Shown: positions 26,993 through 34,792 of the stretch, piece after piece
How the letters are laid out: each line of letters opens with the position of its first letter
Numbering within the stretch: the stretch's first letter is position 1
Assembly (NCBI GenBank): GCA_021730285.1
Contig: CP082962.1
Span: 1,054,001 to 1,118,000 of the forward strand
DNA: 64,000 bases
Direction of reading: 5' to 3'
Origin: Desulfovibrio sp. JY
GTDB lineage: Bacteria; Desulfobacterota; Desulfovibrionia; Desulfovibrionales; Desulfovibrionaceae
The notes under the pieces: model-generated
The model's database searches: none
The model's input: the letters and a program-made list of their open reading frames with translations, nothing else
Told to the model about the DNA's origin: nothing
Translations under genes and position numbers: made by a program

Positions 26993-27004
26993 GCCACACA
27001 CGCC

Positions 27005-27220
27005 ATGGCAGAATCGCTTGTTTACTTGCCGCAGTCCGGCGACTGGACGTGCGCCGGATGCGGCGGTCCCTTGGAGCCCAAGGAGACCGACGTCACCTAT
27101 CTTGAAGGCGGCTTCAACATCACGCTTTTGACCTGTCCCAAGTGCAACATGGCCTTGCTCCCGGAGTATGTGGCCATGGGCAAGATGCTGGAAGTGGAGC
27201 AGTTGCTGGAGGACAAGTAG
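27005..27220 (+). CDS. Small zinc-ribbon redox-type protein
   Basis: This 71-residue protein has two CxxC pairs, WTCAGCGGPLE (about residues 17-27) and LTCPKCNMALLP (about 44-55), which would hold a zinc or iron atom, followed by a short helix. It corresponds to the small redox protein that accompanies the aldehyde oxidoreductase cluster in D. vulgaris (recalled as the DVU_1557 family). Its stop codon TAG overlaps the GTG start of the next gene. A role as adapter or metal carrier in enzyme maturation is inference. Confidence 0.8.
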   Translation: MAESLVYLPQSGDWTCAGCGGPLEPKETDVTYLEGGFNITLLTCPKCNMALLPEYVAMGKMLEVEQLLEDK

Positions 27221-27918
27221 TGCCGGGCTGCGTTGCGCCCTATGAGCGAGAAGATTTCCGGGAAGTCGTCGGCGAGGCCTTGCGCCCCGGCGGGCTGGCC
27301 CTGACCGGACGGGCGCTTGCGGCCTGCCGGTTTGCTCCGGGGGCCAGGGTGCTGGACCTTGGCTGCGGCCCCGGCGCGAGTCTGGCCTTTCTCACCGAGG
27401 CGAAACTGACCGCTTTCGGCCTCGATGCCTCCTCTTTCTTCACGCGCCAGGCCGGCCGCATCGTTCCCGTGGTGCAGGGACTGGGACAAGCCCTGCCTTT
27501 CCGGGAGGAAAGCCTGGACGGCGTGCTGTGCGAATGTGTGCTTTCGGCCTCGGGCGACGGGCCGGGGTGTCTGGCCGAGATCGCCCGGGTGCTGCGGCCG
27601 GGCGGACTGCTCCTCGCCACCGACCTGTACCTGCGCCAGGGCGCGCCCCTTGGCGAGGCCGGCGCGGGCTGCGCCGCCGGGGCGGTTACGCGCGAAGCCC
27701 TGGCCGTCATGTTCGGCGCGGCCGGATTCGCCCTGCGCCTGTTCGAGGACCACACCAAATTGCTTACGGAGCTGGCCTGCCGCCTGACCTTCGCCCTGGG
27801 TTCGGCGGCAAGCGTCGTGTCCCTGCTGACCGGCCGCGATCCGGCCTGCGCCGGCCAGGGGACGCCGCGCCCGAAACTCGGCTACTGCCTGTGCATCGCC
27901 GCCAAGGAGTCCTTATGA
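27220..27918 (+). CDS. SAM-dependent methyltransferase of the aldehyde oxidoreductase cluster
   Basis: The 232-residue protein has a class I methyltransferase core: motif I VLDLGCGPGASLAFL (about residues 44-58), GLDAS after strand 2, QALPFREESLDGVLCECVLS and VLRPGGLLLATDLYLR. The C-terminus has several Cys (GAGCAAGA, DPACAGQ, GYCLC). Start is GTG at 27220, overlapping the previous stop, with GGAGG before it. It lies beside a radical SAM gene; in this cluster family a methyltransferase and radical SAM protein are conserved together (recalled as the TrsM/TrsS or DVU_1556 family). The substrate is unknown; a molybdopterin or metal-ligand modification is a guess. Confidence 0.85.
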   Translation: MPGCVAPYEREDFREVVGEALRPGGLALTGRALAACRFAPGARVLDLGCGPGASLAFLTEAKLTAFGLDASSFFTRQAGRIVPVVQGLGQALPFREESLDGVLCECVLSASGDGPGCLAEIARVLRPGGLLLATDLYLRQGAPLGEAGAGCAAGAVTREALAVMFGAAGFALRLFEDHTKLLTELACRLTFALGSAASVVSLLTGRDPACAGQGTPRPKLGYCLCIAAKESL

Positions 27919-28355
27919 ACCCCGCGCTTATGGAGATCATGCCCCTTGCCGCCAAGAATTACTGTTGCAGCCAGATTCTCGTGCTTCTGGCCCTGCGCGC
28001 CCAGGGGGTGGAAAACTGGCCCCTGGTGCGGGCCGCCGCCGGCATCTGCCACGGCATGGAAGCGGGGCTGACCTGCGGCATCCTGACGGGAGGCTGCCTG
28101 GTTCTCGGCCTCTACGCCGGCCGGGGACGCGAGGAAGAGCTGGCCCATGAGAAGTCGGACCTCCTCATCACCGAATTCGTGGACTGGTTTCGCGAGAAGG
28201 CCACCGACATGTACGGCGACATCACCTGCCAGGCCATCCTGAGCGAGGGCAAGCCCGACGCCAGCCGTTGCGGCGGGCTCATGTCCGAGGCCTGGGACCA
28301 GATCCTCACCATCCTGTCAGAAGCCGGCATCGACCCGTCCGAGCCCAGGGAGTGA
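27915..28355 (+). CDS. C-GCAxxG-C-C-like Cys-rich protein
   Basis: The 146-residue helical protein has conserved Cys residues in NYCCSQIL (about 16-23), GICHGME (about 43-49), LTCGILTGGCLVLG (about 53-66), ITCQA and SRCGG. This resembles the C_GCAxxG_C_C family, whose members are linked to redox and metal sites, although the exact GCA motif is altered. It starts by ATGA overlap with the methyltransferase and ends by overlap with the radical SAM gene region, so the three are probably translated together. The corresponding D. vulgaris family is recalled as DVU_1555. Function unknown. Confidence 0.82.
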   Translation: MNPALMEIMPLAAKNYCCSQILVLLALRAQGVENWPLVRAAAGICHGMEAGLTCGILTGGCLVLGLYAGRGREEELAHEKSDLLITEFVDWFREKATDMYGDITCQAILSEGKPDASRCGGLMSEAWDQILTILSEAGIDPSEPRE

Positions 28356-28357
28356 TC

Positions 28358-29719
28358 GTGTCCGAATCTTCCGGCGCCTATCCCACCATGAGCCTGTGCC
28401 CGATCTGTCTGCGTCGGGTGCCCGCCCGTCGCGAGGTCGACGGCGCGGACGGTTACGTGGTCAAGACCTGCCCCGAGCACGGCGAATTCCGCACCCGGTT
28501 CTGGCACGGGCCGCCGGCCATGGTCGGCTGGAACCGGCCCAAGGTCCCGGGCAATCCGCCGCCGATACTCACCGAATCGCGCCTGGGCTGCCCCCATGAC
28601 TGCGGTCTGTGCCCGGAGCACGCCCAGCACACCTGCACCGCGCTTTTCGAGATCACCGGCCGCTGCAACCTGGCCTGTCCGGTCTGCTTCGCCACGGCCG
28701 GGCAGACGCCCCCGCCCAATCCCGGGCTTGACGTCCTGGCCGAACGCTTCGCCCGCATCTTCGAGGCCACCGGGCCGGTCAATGTCCAGCTCTCCGGCGG
28801 CGAACCCACAGTGCGCGATGATCTGCCGGAGGTGGTTGCCGCCTGCCGCAAGGCCGGATTTTCCTTTGTGCAGCTCAACACCAACGGCCTGGCCCTGGCC
28901 GCCGACCCGGGATTGGCCGGACGTCTGGCCGATGCCGGCCTCGTCTCGGTCTTTCTCCAGTTCGACGGCGACGACGACGCCTGCCGGGTGCTGCGCGGGA
29001 GGTCGCTTTACCAAACCAAGCTCGCGGCCATCGACGCCTGCGTGGAAGCGAACATCGGCGTGGTTCTGGTCCCGACCGTGGCCCCGGGCATAAACGACGG
29101 CCAGCTCGGCGACATCGTGCGTCTGGCCCGGTCCAAGGCCCCGGGCGTGCGCGGCGTCCATTTCCAGCCCGTAAGCTCCTTTGGCCGTTATCCCTGGGCC
29201 GCCGGCCCCACCGAACGCGTCACCCTGCCGGACCTGATGCGCGGCCTGGAAGAACAAACGGACGGCATGATCCGGGCCGAGCACTTCCACCCGCCGGGCT
29301 GCGAACATTCGCTGTGCTCCTTTTCCCAGCCCTACTTCCTCGAGGGAGATGCCGGGCTACGGCCGGCCCCGACGTCGGGCCAAACCTGCTGCTCCCCGTC
29401 GCCCCCCATCGCCGCCGACGAAGGGGCACGCCGCTCCAGAAACTTCGTGGCCCGCCAATGGGCCGCGCCGACAGACGCCCCGAAGCAAAGCGGCCCCCTG
29501 GACGATTTCGACCGCTTTCTGGCCGACGCCGCCACGGCCCGGCGCTTCACCGTCTCGGCCATGGCCTTTCAGGACGCCTGGACTCTCGACCTCGAACGCA
29601 CGCGCGGCTGCTGCATCCACGTGGCCACGGCCGACAACCGGCTCATTCCCTTTTGCCTCTACAACCTGACGGCGGCCGACGGCCGCACGCTCTACCGGGG
29701 GCACGACGGATGCGTCTAA
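28358..29719 (+). CDS. Radical SAM protein of the aldehyde oxidoreductase cluster (TrsS-like)
   Basis: The 453-residue protein has a radical SAM core with CNLACPVCF (Cys-X3-Cys-X2-Cys, about residues 102-110) and VQLSGGEPTVRDD. Before it is a Cys cluster LCPICLRRVPA ... KTCPEHGEF ... GCPHDCGLCPEH, like the N-terminus of radical SAM enzymes related to MJ0619 (pterin methylation) and the tetraether-forming Tes. After the core is a Cys-rich stretch GQTCCSPS and CCIHVA near the end. GTG 28358 has GGGAG five bases upstream; GTG 28352, overlapping the previous stop, is possible. The family is recalled as radical SAM (seleno)protein TrsS; here the frame has no in-frame TGA. Confidence 0.87.
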   Translation: MSESSGAYPTMSLCPICLRRVPARREVDGADGYVVKTCPEHGEFRTRFWHGPPAMVGWNRPKVPGNPPPILTESRLGCPHDCGLCPEHAQHTCTALFEITGRCNLACPVCFATAGQTPPPNPGLDVLAERFARIFEATGPVNVQLSGGEPTVRDDLPEVVAACRKAGFSFVQLNTNGLALAADPGLAGRLADAGLVSVFLQFDGDDDACRVLRGRSLYQTKLAAIDACVEANIGVVLVPTVAPGINDGQLGDIVRLARSKAPGVRGVHFQPVSSFGRYPWAAGPTERVTLPDLMRGLEEQTDGMIRAEHFHPPGCEHSLCSFSQPYFLEGDAGLRPAPTSGQTCCSPSPPIAADEGARRSRNFVARQWAAPTDAPKQSGPLDDFDRFLADAATARRFTVSAMAFQDAWTLDLERTRGCCIHVATADNRLIPFCLYNLTAADGRTLYRGHDGCV

Positions 29720-30771
29720 GTCCCGTCGACGCTCTCGTTGCCGCCGGGCTGGGCCGGCCGGACGTTCCCCCGACGCCCCAGGCCTTGCTGGCCTGGCGGC
29801 TGGCCGCCCTTTCCCGGGCCGTGCGCCATGCCGCCGCCGCCCCCTTCTACCGGGAACGCCTGGGCAACCTGCCGCCGGGTTTCCCCCATTTCATCGAGGA
29901 ATTCGAAACCCTGCCTTTCACCCTGGCTTCCGACCTGACCGAGGCCCATGCCCGGTTTCTGGCCGTTTCCCAGGACGACGTGGCCCGCATGGTCACGCTT
30001 TCCACCTCCGGCACCACCGGCGCACCCAAGCGCGTGGCCTTCACGTCGGAGGATATAGAAGACATCCGCCACTTCTTCCACATCGGCATAAGGACCCTGG
30101 TCGAGCCCGGGGACACCGTGCTCATCCTCATGCCCGGGCTGCGCCCGGACAGCATCGGCGACCTGCTCTGCCAGATTCTGCCGCGCCTGGGGGCGAAGGG
30201 GGTCCTTGGCGATCCCACGGGCGATCCGGCCGTCCTGGCCGCCGACCTGCGCCGGCTGCGCCCGCAAACCCTCGTGGCCGCGCCGTCCCAGATCCGCCGG
30301 GCCATCGACGACCCGGAGGTCTGCGCCGCGGCCCGGGACTGCCTGCGCACCATCCTGCTCTCGGCCGAGGCCCTGCCGGACGGCTGGAAGACGCTTTTGG
30401 CCGGGCGCTTCGGGGCCACGGTCTTCGACCACTACGGCGCAACCGAGATGGGCTACGGCGGCGGCGTCGAATGCGAGGCGTTTCACGGCTACCACCTGCG
30501 GGAAACCGAAATCTATTTCGAAGTGGTCCACATGCTCACCGGCGATCCCCTGCCCGATGGGGAGGTGGGCGAGGTGGTCTTCACCACGCTGACACGGCGC
30601 GGCATGCCCTTTGTGCGCTATCGCACCGGCGACGCCGCCGCCATGCTTCCCGGCCCCTGCCCCTGCGGCAGCAAACTGCGACGCCTGGGGCCCATCCTCG
30701 GGCGCATCGTCCACGGGCCAGACGGCCCGCAACTGACCCATCCGGCCAAGGGAGCGGCCAACCGCCCATGA
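29710..30771 (+). CDS. PaaK-like adenylate-forming enzyme
   Basis: The 353-residue protein belongs to the AMP-dependent synthetase/CoA ligase superfamily. It has the ATP loop LSTSGTTGAPKRV (about residues 97-109), the FDHYGATEMGYGGG adenylate motif and the later YRTGDAAAM (A8-like Asp). It is shorter than phenylacetate-CoA ligase (about 430), lacking much of the mobile C-terminal domain; that part ends in a Cys pair GPCPCGS. It starts inside the end of the radical SAM gene and its stop overlaps xdhC (ATGA). It could activate a carboxylate as adenylate or thioester. Its place in Mo-enzyme maturation is unknown; the recalled family is DVU_1553. Confidence 0.85.
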   Translation: MRLSPVDALVAAGLGRPDVPPTPQALLAWRLAALSRAVRHAAAAPFYRERLGNLPPGFPHFIEEFETLPFTLASDLTEAHARFLAVSQDDVARMVTLSTSGTTGAPKRVAFTSEDIEDIRHFFHIGIRTLVEPGDTVLILMPGLRPDSIGDLLCQILPRLGAKGVLGDPTGDPAVLAADLRRLRPQTLVAAPSQIRRAIDDPEVCAAARDCLRTILLSAEALPDGWKTLLAGRFGATVFDHYGATEMGYGGGVECEAFHGYHLRETEIYFEVVHMLTGDPLPDGEVGEVVFTTLTRRGMPFVRYRTGDAAAMLPGPCPCGSKLRRLGPILGRIVHGPDGPQLTHPAKGAANRP

Positions 30772-31808
30772 TCGAACTTATCGACATCATCAATACCACT
30801 CTGGCCGAAGGCCGCCCTGTGGTCGCGGCCACCATCGTCACAAGCGTTGGCTCCACCCCGCGCACCGCCGGCTCCAAGATGCTCATCTTTCCCGACGACA
30901 AGATCGCCGGCACCGTGGGCGGCGGGCTGGCCGAGGGCCAGGTCATGGCCGCCGGGGCCGAGGTGCTGGCCTCGGGCGTCTCCCGGCTCATGGATTTCGA
31001 CATGACCGGCCAGGCCTCCAAGGGCGCGGACCTGATCTGCGGCGGCCGGATGCGCGTGTTCCTCGAACGCCTGGACCCGGACGCGGCCACGAAACGCCTT
31101 TTCGCCGCCCTGGCCGAGACGTTGGCCAAGAGCGAACCCTGCCTCGTGGTCACGCCCCTGGAACCCGCCCCCGGGGACGATGCGGGCCGCTGCCTGCTGC
31201 TCCCGCAGGGCGACATCGTGGGCAGCGATCCCGGCCCGATGGTTTTGCAGGCCGCCCGGGAAAGGGCTCGCGCCATCCTGGCCCCGGTGGTCATGGAAAC
31301 AGGCGGCCGGCGTTTCTTCCTGGAACCGGCCCTGGCCCAAAGTCCGCTTGTCATCTGCGGCGGCGGGCACGTCAGCCGGCCCACCGGCCAGATCGCGGCC
31401 ATGGTGGGCTTTCGGGTGACGGTGCTCGACGACCGGCCGGAATTCGCCGCGCCGGAGCGCTTTCCCTTTGCCGCCGAGACCGCCGTCATCGACCCGGCCA
31501 AGGGCTGGCTGACAGGCCGGCGCATCGGCGAAAACGATTCCATCGTCATCGTCACGCGCGGCCACGCCCACGACTACGACGCGCTGGCCGAAGCGCTCCG
31601 CACCCCGGCCGGCTACATCGGCATGATCGGCTCGAGCTCCAAGCGCGACGCCATCTACGACCGGCTCCTTGCCGCCGGATTCACCCGCGACGACATCGCC
31701 CGGGTCAAAAGCCCCATCGGCCTCCCCATCGAGGCCGAAACCCCCGAGGAGATCGCGGTGAGCATCGTGGCCGAACTGATCGCCTGCCGCGCCGCCAGAA
31801 GACCATGA
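30768..31808 (+). CDS. XdhC-family aldehyde oxidoreductase maturation factor
   Basis: The 346-residue protein has the XdhC/CoxI N-terminal domain (TSVGSTPRTAGSKMLIF, then AGTVGGGLAEGQV) and a C-terminal Rossmann domain (VICGGGHVSRPTGQIA, about residues 190-205). XdhC proteins bind molybdenum cofactor, promote its sulfuration (the terminal sulfido ligand needed by xanthine oxidase-family enzymes) and deliver it to the apoenzyme. That matches the mop gene upstream. Its frame overlaps the CoA-ligase-like gene and the nucleotidyltransferase gene by four bases each, so all three are probably made together. Confidence 0.92.
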   Translation: MIELIDIINTTLAEGRPVVAATIVTSVGSTPRTAGSKMLIFPDDKIAGTVGGGLAEGQVMAAGAEVLASGVSRLMDFDMTGQASKGADLICGGRMRVFLERLDPDAATKRLFAALAETLAKSEPCLVVTPLEPAPGDDAGRCLLLPQGDIVGSDPGPMVLQAARERARAILAPVVMETGGRRFFLEPALAQSPLVICGGGHVSRPTGQIAAMVGFRVTVLDDRPEFAAPERFPFAAETAVIDPAKGWLTGRRIGENDSIVIVTRGHAHDYDALAEALRTPAGYIGMIGSSSKRDAIYDRLLAAGFTRDDIARVKSPIGLPIEAETPEEIAVSIVAELIACRAARRP

Positions 31809-33034
31809 CCACCGACACGACCTTTCCCGACACCTGCGCCTGCATCCTGGCCGGGGGGCTTTCCTCGCGCATGGGCGCGGGGTTCAAGCCCCTGCTTACG
31901 CTTGGCGACCGGACCGCGCTGGCCCTTTTGGCCGACACGTTCCGCCGGACGGGGATCACCGACATCATCGTGGCGACCGGGCACCGGGGAATCGAGGTAA
32001 CGGCCGAAGCGACACGCATCGGCATACGAAGCGTATACAATCCGGAGTACGAAACCGGCATGTTTTCCACCGTCAAGACGGCCCTTGCCGCCGTGCCGGA
32101 GCACTGCCGCCGCATCTGCCTGACGCCGGTCGATATCCCCCTGTTCCGGCCGGCCACGATTGCCCGGCTCGTGACGCGCCTTGGCGAGCCGGACGCCCCG
32201 CCGGTCGTCTATCCGGTCTTTTCCGGCGAGCGCGGCCATCCGCCCTGCCTGGACGCCCGCGTCATCCCCACGGTCATGGCCCACGTCGGCAACGGCGGCC
32301 TGCGCCAGGCCCTGGCCTCTTTCCCTTTCGAGGAAGTGCCGGTCGCCGACGCCAACATCCTGGCCGACATGGACACCCCCGAGGACTACGCCGTGCTGCG
32401 CTCCCTGGCCGATCGCCGGGACATCCCCACACCGGCCGAGGCCGAGGCGCTTTTGGCCATCGAAAAGGTCCCGCCCCAGGGACTGGCCCATGCCCGGGGC
32501 GTGGCCGCCGTGGCCGAGGCCCTCGGCCGGGCGCTCAATGCCGCCGGGTCCGACCTCGACATTCCCCTTATAAAGGCCTCGGCGCTCCTGCACGACGTGG
32601 CCAAGGGACAGCCACACCATGAAGCCGCCGGCGGCAGGCTGCTGGCCTCCCTCGGTTTCGACGCCGCCGCCGCCATCGTCGCCGCCCACCGCGACAGCGA
32701 CCTGCCGCCGGACGCGCCCATAACCGAACGCGAAGTCGTCTACATCGCCGACAAGTTCGTCTTCGGCCGCTGGCTGGTGCCGGTCGCCGGACGTTTTCAG
32801 CAAAAGCTCGACCTCTTTGCCGGCAATGCCGACGCCACCGCCGCCATTACCCGCCGCCGGGAAAACGCCTTGCGCGTGCTCGCCCGCATCGAAACCGCCG
32901 TGGGACAGCCCGCCGAAGCGATCATCGATGCGGCCGGCTTCCGTCCCGGCCCGCCCCCGGCCCAGGCCTATGCCGCCGCGGCCGCCCGCCGCGCGCCCGC
33001 GAGCGCTTCGGGTCCCACCTCCCCGAGGCATTGA
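31805..33034 (+). CDS. MobA-like nucleotidyltransferase fused to HD domain
   Basis: The 409-residue protein begins with a MobA/MocA-type domain: LAGGLSSRMGAGFKPLL (about residues 15-31) and the metal-binding LTPVDIPLF. Such enzymes attach CMP or GMP to molybdopterin; CMP fits because Mop-type enzymes use molybdopterin cytosine dinucleotide. Residues about 225-370 form an HD domain: HARGVAAVAEAL, LLHDVAKGQPHHEAAG and AHRDSD supply the His/Asp metal ligands of a phosphohydrolase. The two domains are joined by a short linker. The HD part might cleave a nucleotide or pterin phosphate; that is inference. It follows xdhC with ATGA overlap and is the last of the tightly overlapping genes. Confidence 0.9.
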   Translation: MTTDTTFPDTCACILAGGLSSRMGAGFKPLLTLGDRTALALLADTFRRTGITDIIVATGHRGIEVTAEATRIGIRSVYNPEYETGMFSTVKTALAAVPEHCRRICLTPVDIPLFRPATIARLVTRLGEPDAPPVVYPVFSGERGHPPCLDARVIPTVMAHVGNGGLRQALASFPFEEVPVADANILADMDTPEDYAVLRSLADRRDIPTPAEAEALLAIEKVPPQGLAHARGVAAVAEALGRALNAAGSDLDIPLIKASALLHDVAKGQPHHEAAGGRLLASLGFDAAAAIVAAHRDSDLPPDAPITEREVVYIADKFVFGRWLVPVAGRFQQKLDLFAGNADATAAITRRRENALRVLARIETAVGQPAEAIIDAAGFRPGPPPAQAYAAAAARRAPASASGPTSPRH

Positions 33035-33111
33035 CGCAAGCGGCCAAAAGCTGAGATTATCCGAAAACCGGCTGCATCGAAACGACGCGGCCGGGAAAGG
33101 GGATTATTGCC

Positions 33112-34605
33112 ATGGACGCCGTAGGTTTCGACGTGCTGCGCCGGGCCGTGGCCAGTTGCGGGCTGGCTTCGGATACCGGACGCGGCCTGGACGTGCTGCT
33201 GTCGCGTTTTCTCGACGCGCTGACCGATCTGCCGGCGTTGCATCATGCCGCCGTGGTGCTGGCCGATGCCGAAAGCCGGCCGGCCATCCGGGCCAGACTC
33301 GGCGTGCCCGATGTGGGCATGGTGCTGGCCGCCGCCCTGGAGCGGGGACCGGGGGCCCGCACGGCCCGGGTTCTTCGGGCCGGAGCCACGCCGCTCGTGG
33401 CCGACGCCGACGGCAATGTCGCGGCGACGCGGGAGGAAGCGGCCATGCTGGCCGCGCCCATCCTGGCCGGCGCCTGGCGGGAGGAAGGCGCGCCCCAGGG
33501 CTGGTTTTTCGTCGACGGCCTGCTTGGCCGCGATGCCCCGCTGGCCGACGATCTGCGCCTGCTGACGCTTCTCGCCGACCTCCTCGGCCGCATGGCCGAC
33601 ATGGCCGCCACGGCCGCCGGCCGTACCCTGGACATGGCCCGGGAAGTGGCCTTTTTGCGCTCCAAGGTGTCCTTGCGCCACCAGCATGTGTTTTCAAGCG
33701 GCACGAGCCAGGCCCTGGAAGTGCTGCGCGGCGCGGTGACCCGGGCCGCCGTGTCCAAGGCCCCCATCGCCCTTCGCGGCGAACCCGGCTCGGGACGCGG
33801 GGTTCTGGGCCGCCTCATCCACGAACTTTCTCCCCGGGCCGTGCATCCCTTTGCCGTCTTCAACGCCGCCAGCGCCGACAAGCCCATGGAACGCCTGTTC
33901 GGCAGCGCCCGATCCCTTGGGCCCGCGGTCAAGCCCACTGTCGCCGGCCCCGGCCTGATCGAGGAAGCCGACGGCGGCACGCTGCTGATCCGGGAGGCCC
34001 ACCGCCTGCCGCCGGACGTGTGCGAACGGCTCGCCCGTTTTTGCACGGCCGGACGCATGGCCCGCCTGGGCGGGGCCCGGGAACGCCGCGTGGACACTCG
34101 CCTTTTTTTCGCCGTGCCCGTCGGCGGCCTGAACCAGGAACTGGCAGCCGCCCTGTCGCCGGAGGTCATCGTCGTGCCGAGCCTGCGGGAGCGCCGGGAA
34201 GACATCCCCGCCCTGCTCGATGACCTGATGGCCCGGGAAGTGGCCCGGGGCGGACGCCGCCTGACGCTGACGCCCAAGGCCCTCAAAGCCCTGGAAGGCT
34301 ACGACTGGCCCGGCAACATCCGGGAGATGGAAGGGCTCGTGGCCCGTCTGGCCGTGACCGCGCCCGAAGACCGCATCGACATCGCCGACATCCCGCCCGA
34401 AATGCTGGCCGAGGGCGACCGGCCGCCGGTGCTGCCCGAGGACGCGGCCGAACTGCGCGACATGGAGCGCCAGCAGGTCTTAAACGCCCTGACGCGCCAC
34501 GGCTGGGTGCAGTCCCGGGCCGCCCGCGAACTCGGCCTCACCCTGCGCCAGATCGGCTACCGTATCCGCAAATACGGCCTCACCAAAGAAGAGGCGGATG
34601 TATAA
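33112..34605 (+). CDS. Degenerate sigma54-activator-like protein (NifA-type HTH)
   Basis: The 497-residue protein has a GAF-like N-terminus (1-190), an AAA+-derived middle (about 205-420) and a FIS-type helix-turn-helix QSRAARELGLTLRQIGYRIR as in NifA-like activators. Key AAA+ residues are missing: Walker A reads GEPGSGRG (Lys replaced), the GAFTGA loop is absent (LFGSARSLGPAVK), Walker B reads GGTLLIREAHRLPP (Asp replaced by Arg), and the sensor AATN is AVPV. Structural parts such as PSLRERREDIPALL and YDWPGNIREME remain. It probably binds DNA but cannot hydrolyse ATP or open sigma54 promoters, so it may repress or modulate the operon it ends. Confidence 0.85.
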   Translation: MDAVGFDVLRRAVASCGLASDTGRGLDVLLSRFLDALTDLPALHHAAVVLADAESRPAIRARLGVPDVGMVLAAALERGPGARTARVLRAGATPLVADADGNVAATREEAAMLAAPILAGAWREEGAPQGWFFVDGLLGRDAPLADDLRLLTLLADLLGRMADMAATAAGRTLDMAREVAFLRSKVSLRHQHVFSSGTSQALEVLRGAVTRAAVSKAPIALRGEPGSGRGVLGRLIHELSPRAVHPFAVFNAASADKPMERLFGSARSLGPAVKPTVAGPGLIEEADGGTLLIREAHRLPPDVCERLARFCTAGRMARLGGARERRVDTRLFFAVPVGGLNQELAAALSPEVIVVPSLRERREDIPALLDDLMAREVARGGRRLTLTPKALKALEGYDWPGNIREMEGLVARLAVTAPEDRIDIADIPPEMLAEGDRPPVLPEDAAELRDMERQQVLNALTRHGWVQSRAARELGLTLRQIGYRIRKYGLTKEEADV

Positions 34606-34621
34606 GAGAGGGCAAGAGAAT

Positions 34622-34765
34622 GCGAGAGGGGAAACCCTTTAAAAAGGGTTCTCCCCTCTCGCGCTCTCCCCTTCCTAAAGTTTATAGCGATAACATCCCA
34701 TCACTATTGAAAGTCTTTGGGAGGGGGGTCTGGGGGGAACCCTTTCTACAGAAAGGGTTCCCCCC
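34622..34765. repeat. Paired hairpin module
   Basis: Two hairpins are separated by about 70 bases: GCGAGAGGGGaAACCCTTT / AAAGGGTTcTCCCCTCTCGC (34622-34662, partly imperfect) and a perfect 15-bp stem GGGGGGAACCCTTTC (34732-34746) with GAAAGGGTTCCCCCC (34751-34765) around TACA. The stretch from about 34709 is nearly identical to 43853-43910, including AAAGTCTTTGGGA before the second stem. It separates the regulator gene from a small membrane protein gene. Confidence 0.8.
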
Positions 34766-34792
34766 AGTTCCGTGTTCCCCCGGGAGGACATC

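Noticed and set aside
28358-29719. In-frame TGA encoding selenocysteine in the radical SAM protein
   Set aside because: Relatives are recalled as selenoproteins in some species, so the frame was checked. It is open throughout and has Cys-Cys at the candidate site, so no selenocysteine is needed here.
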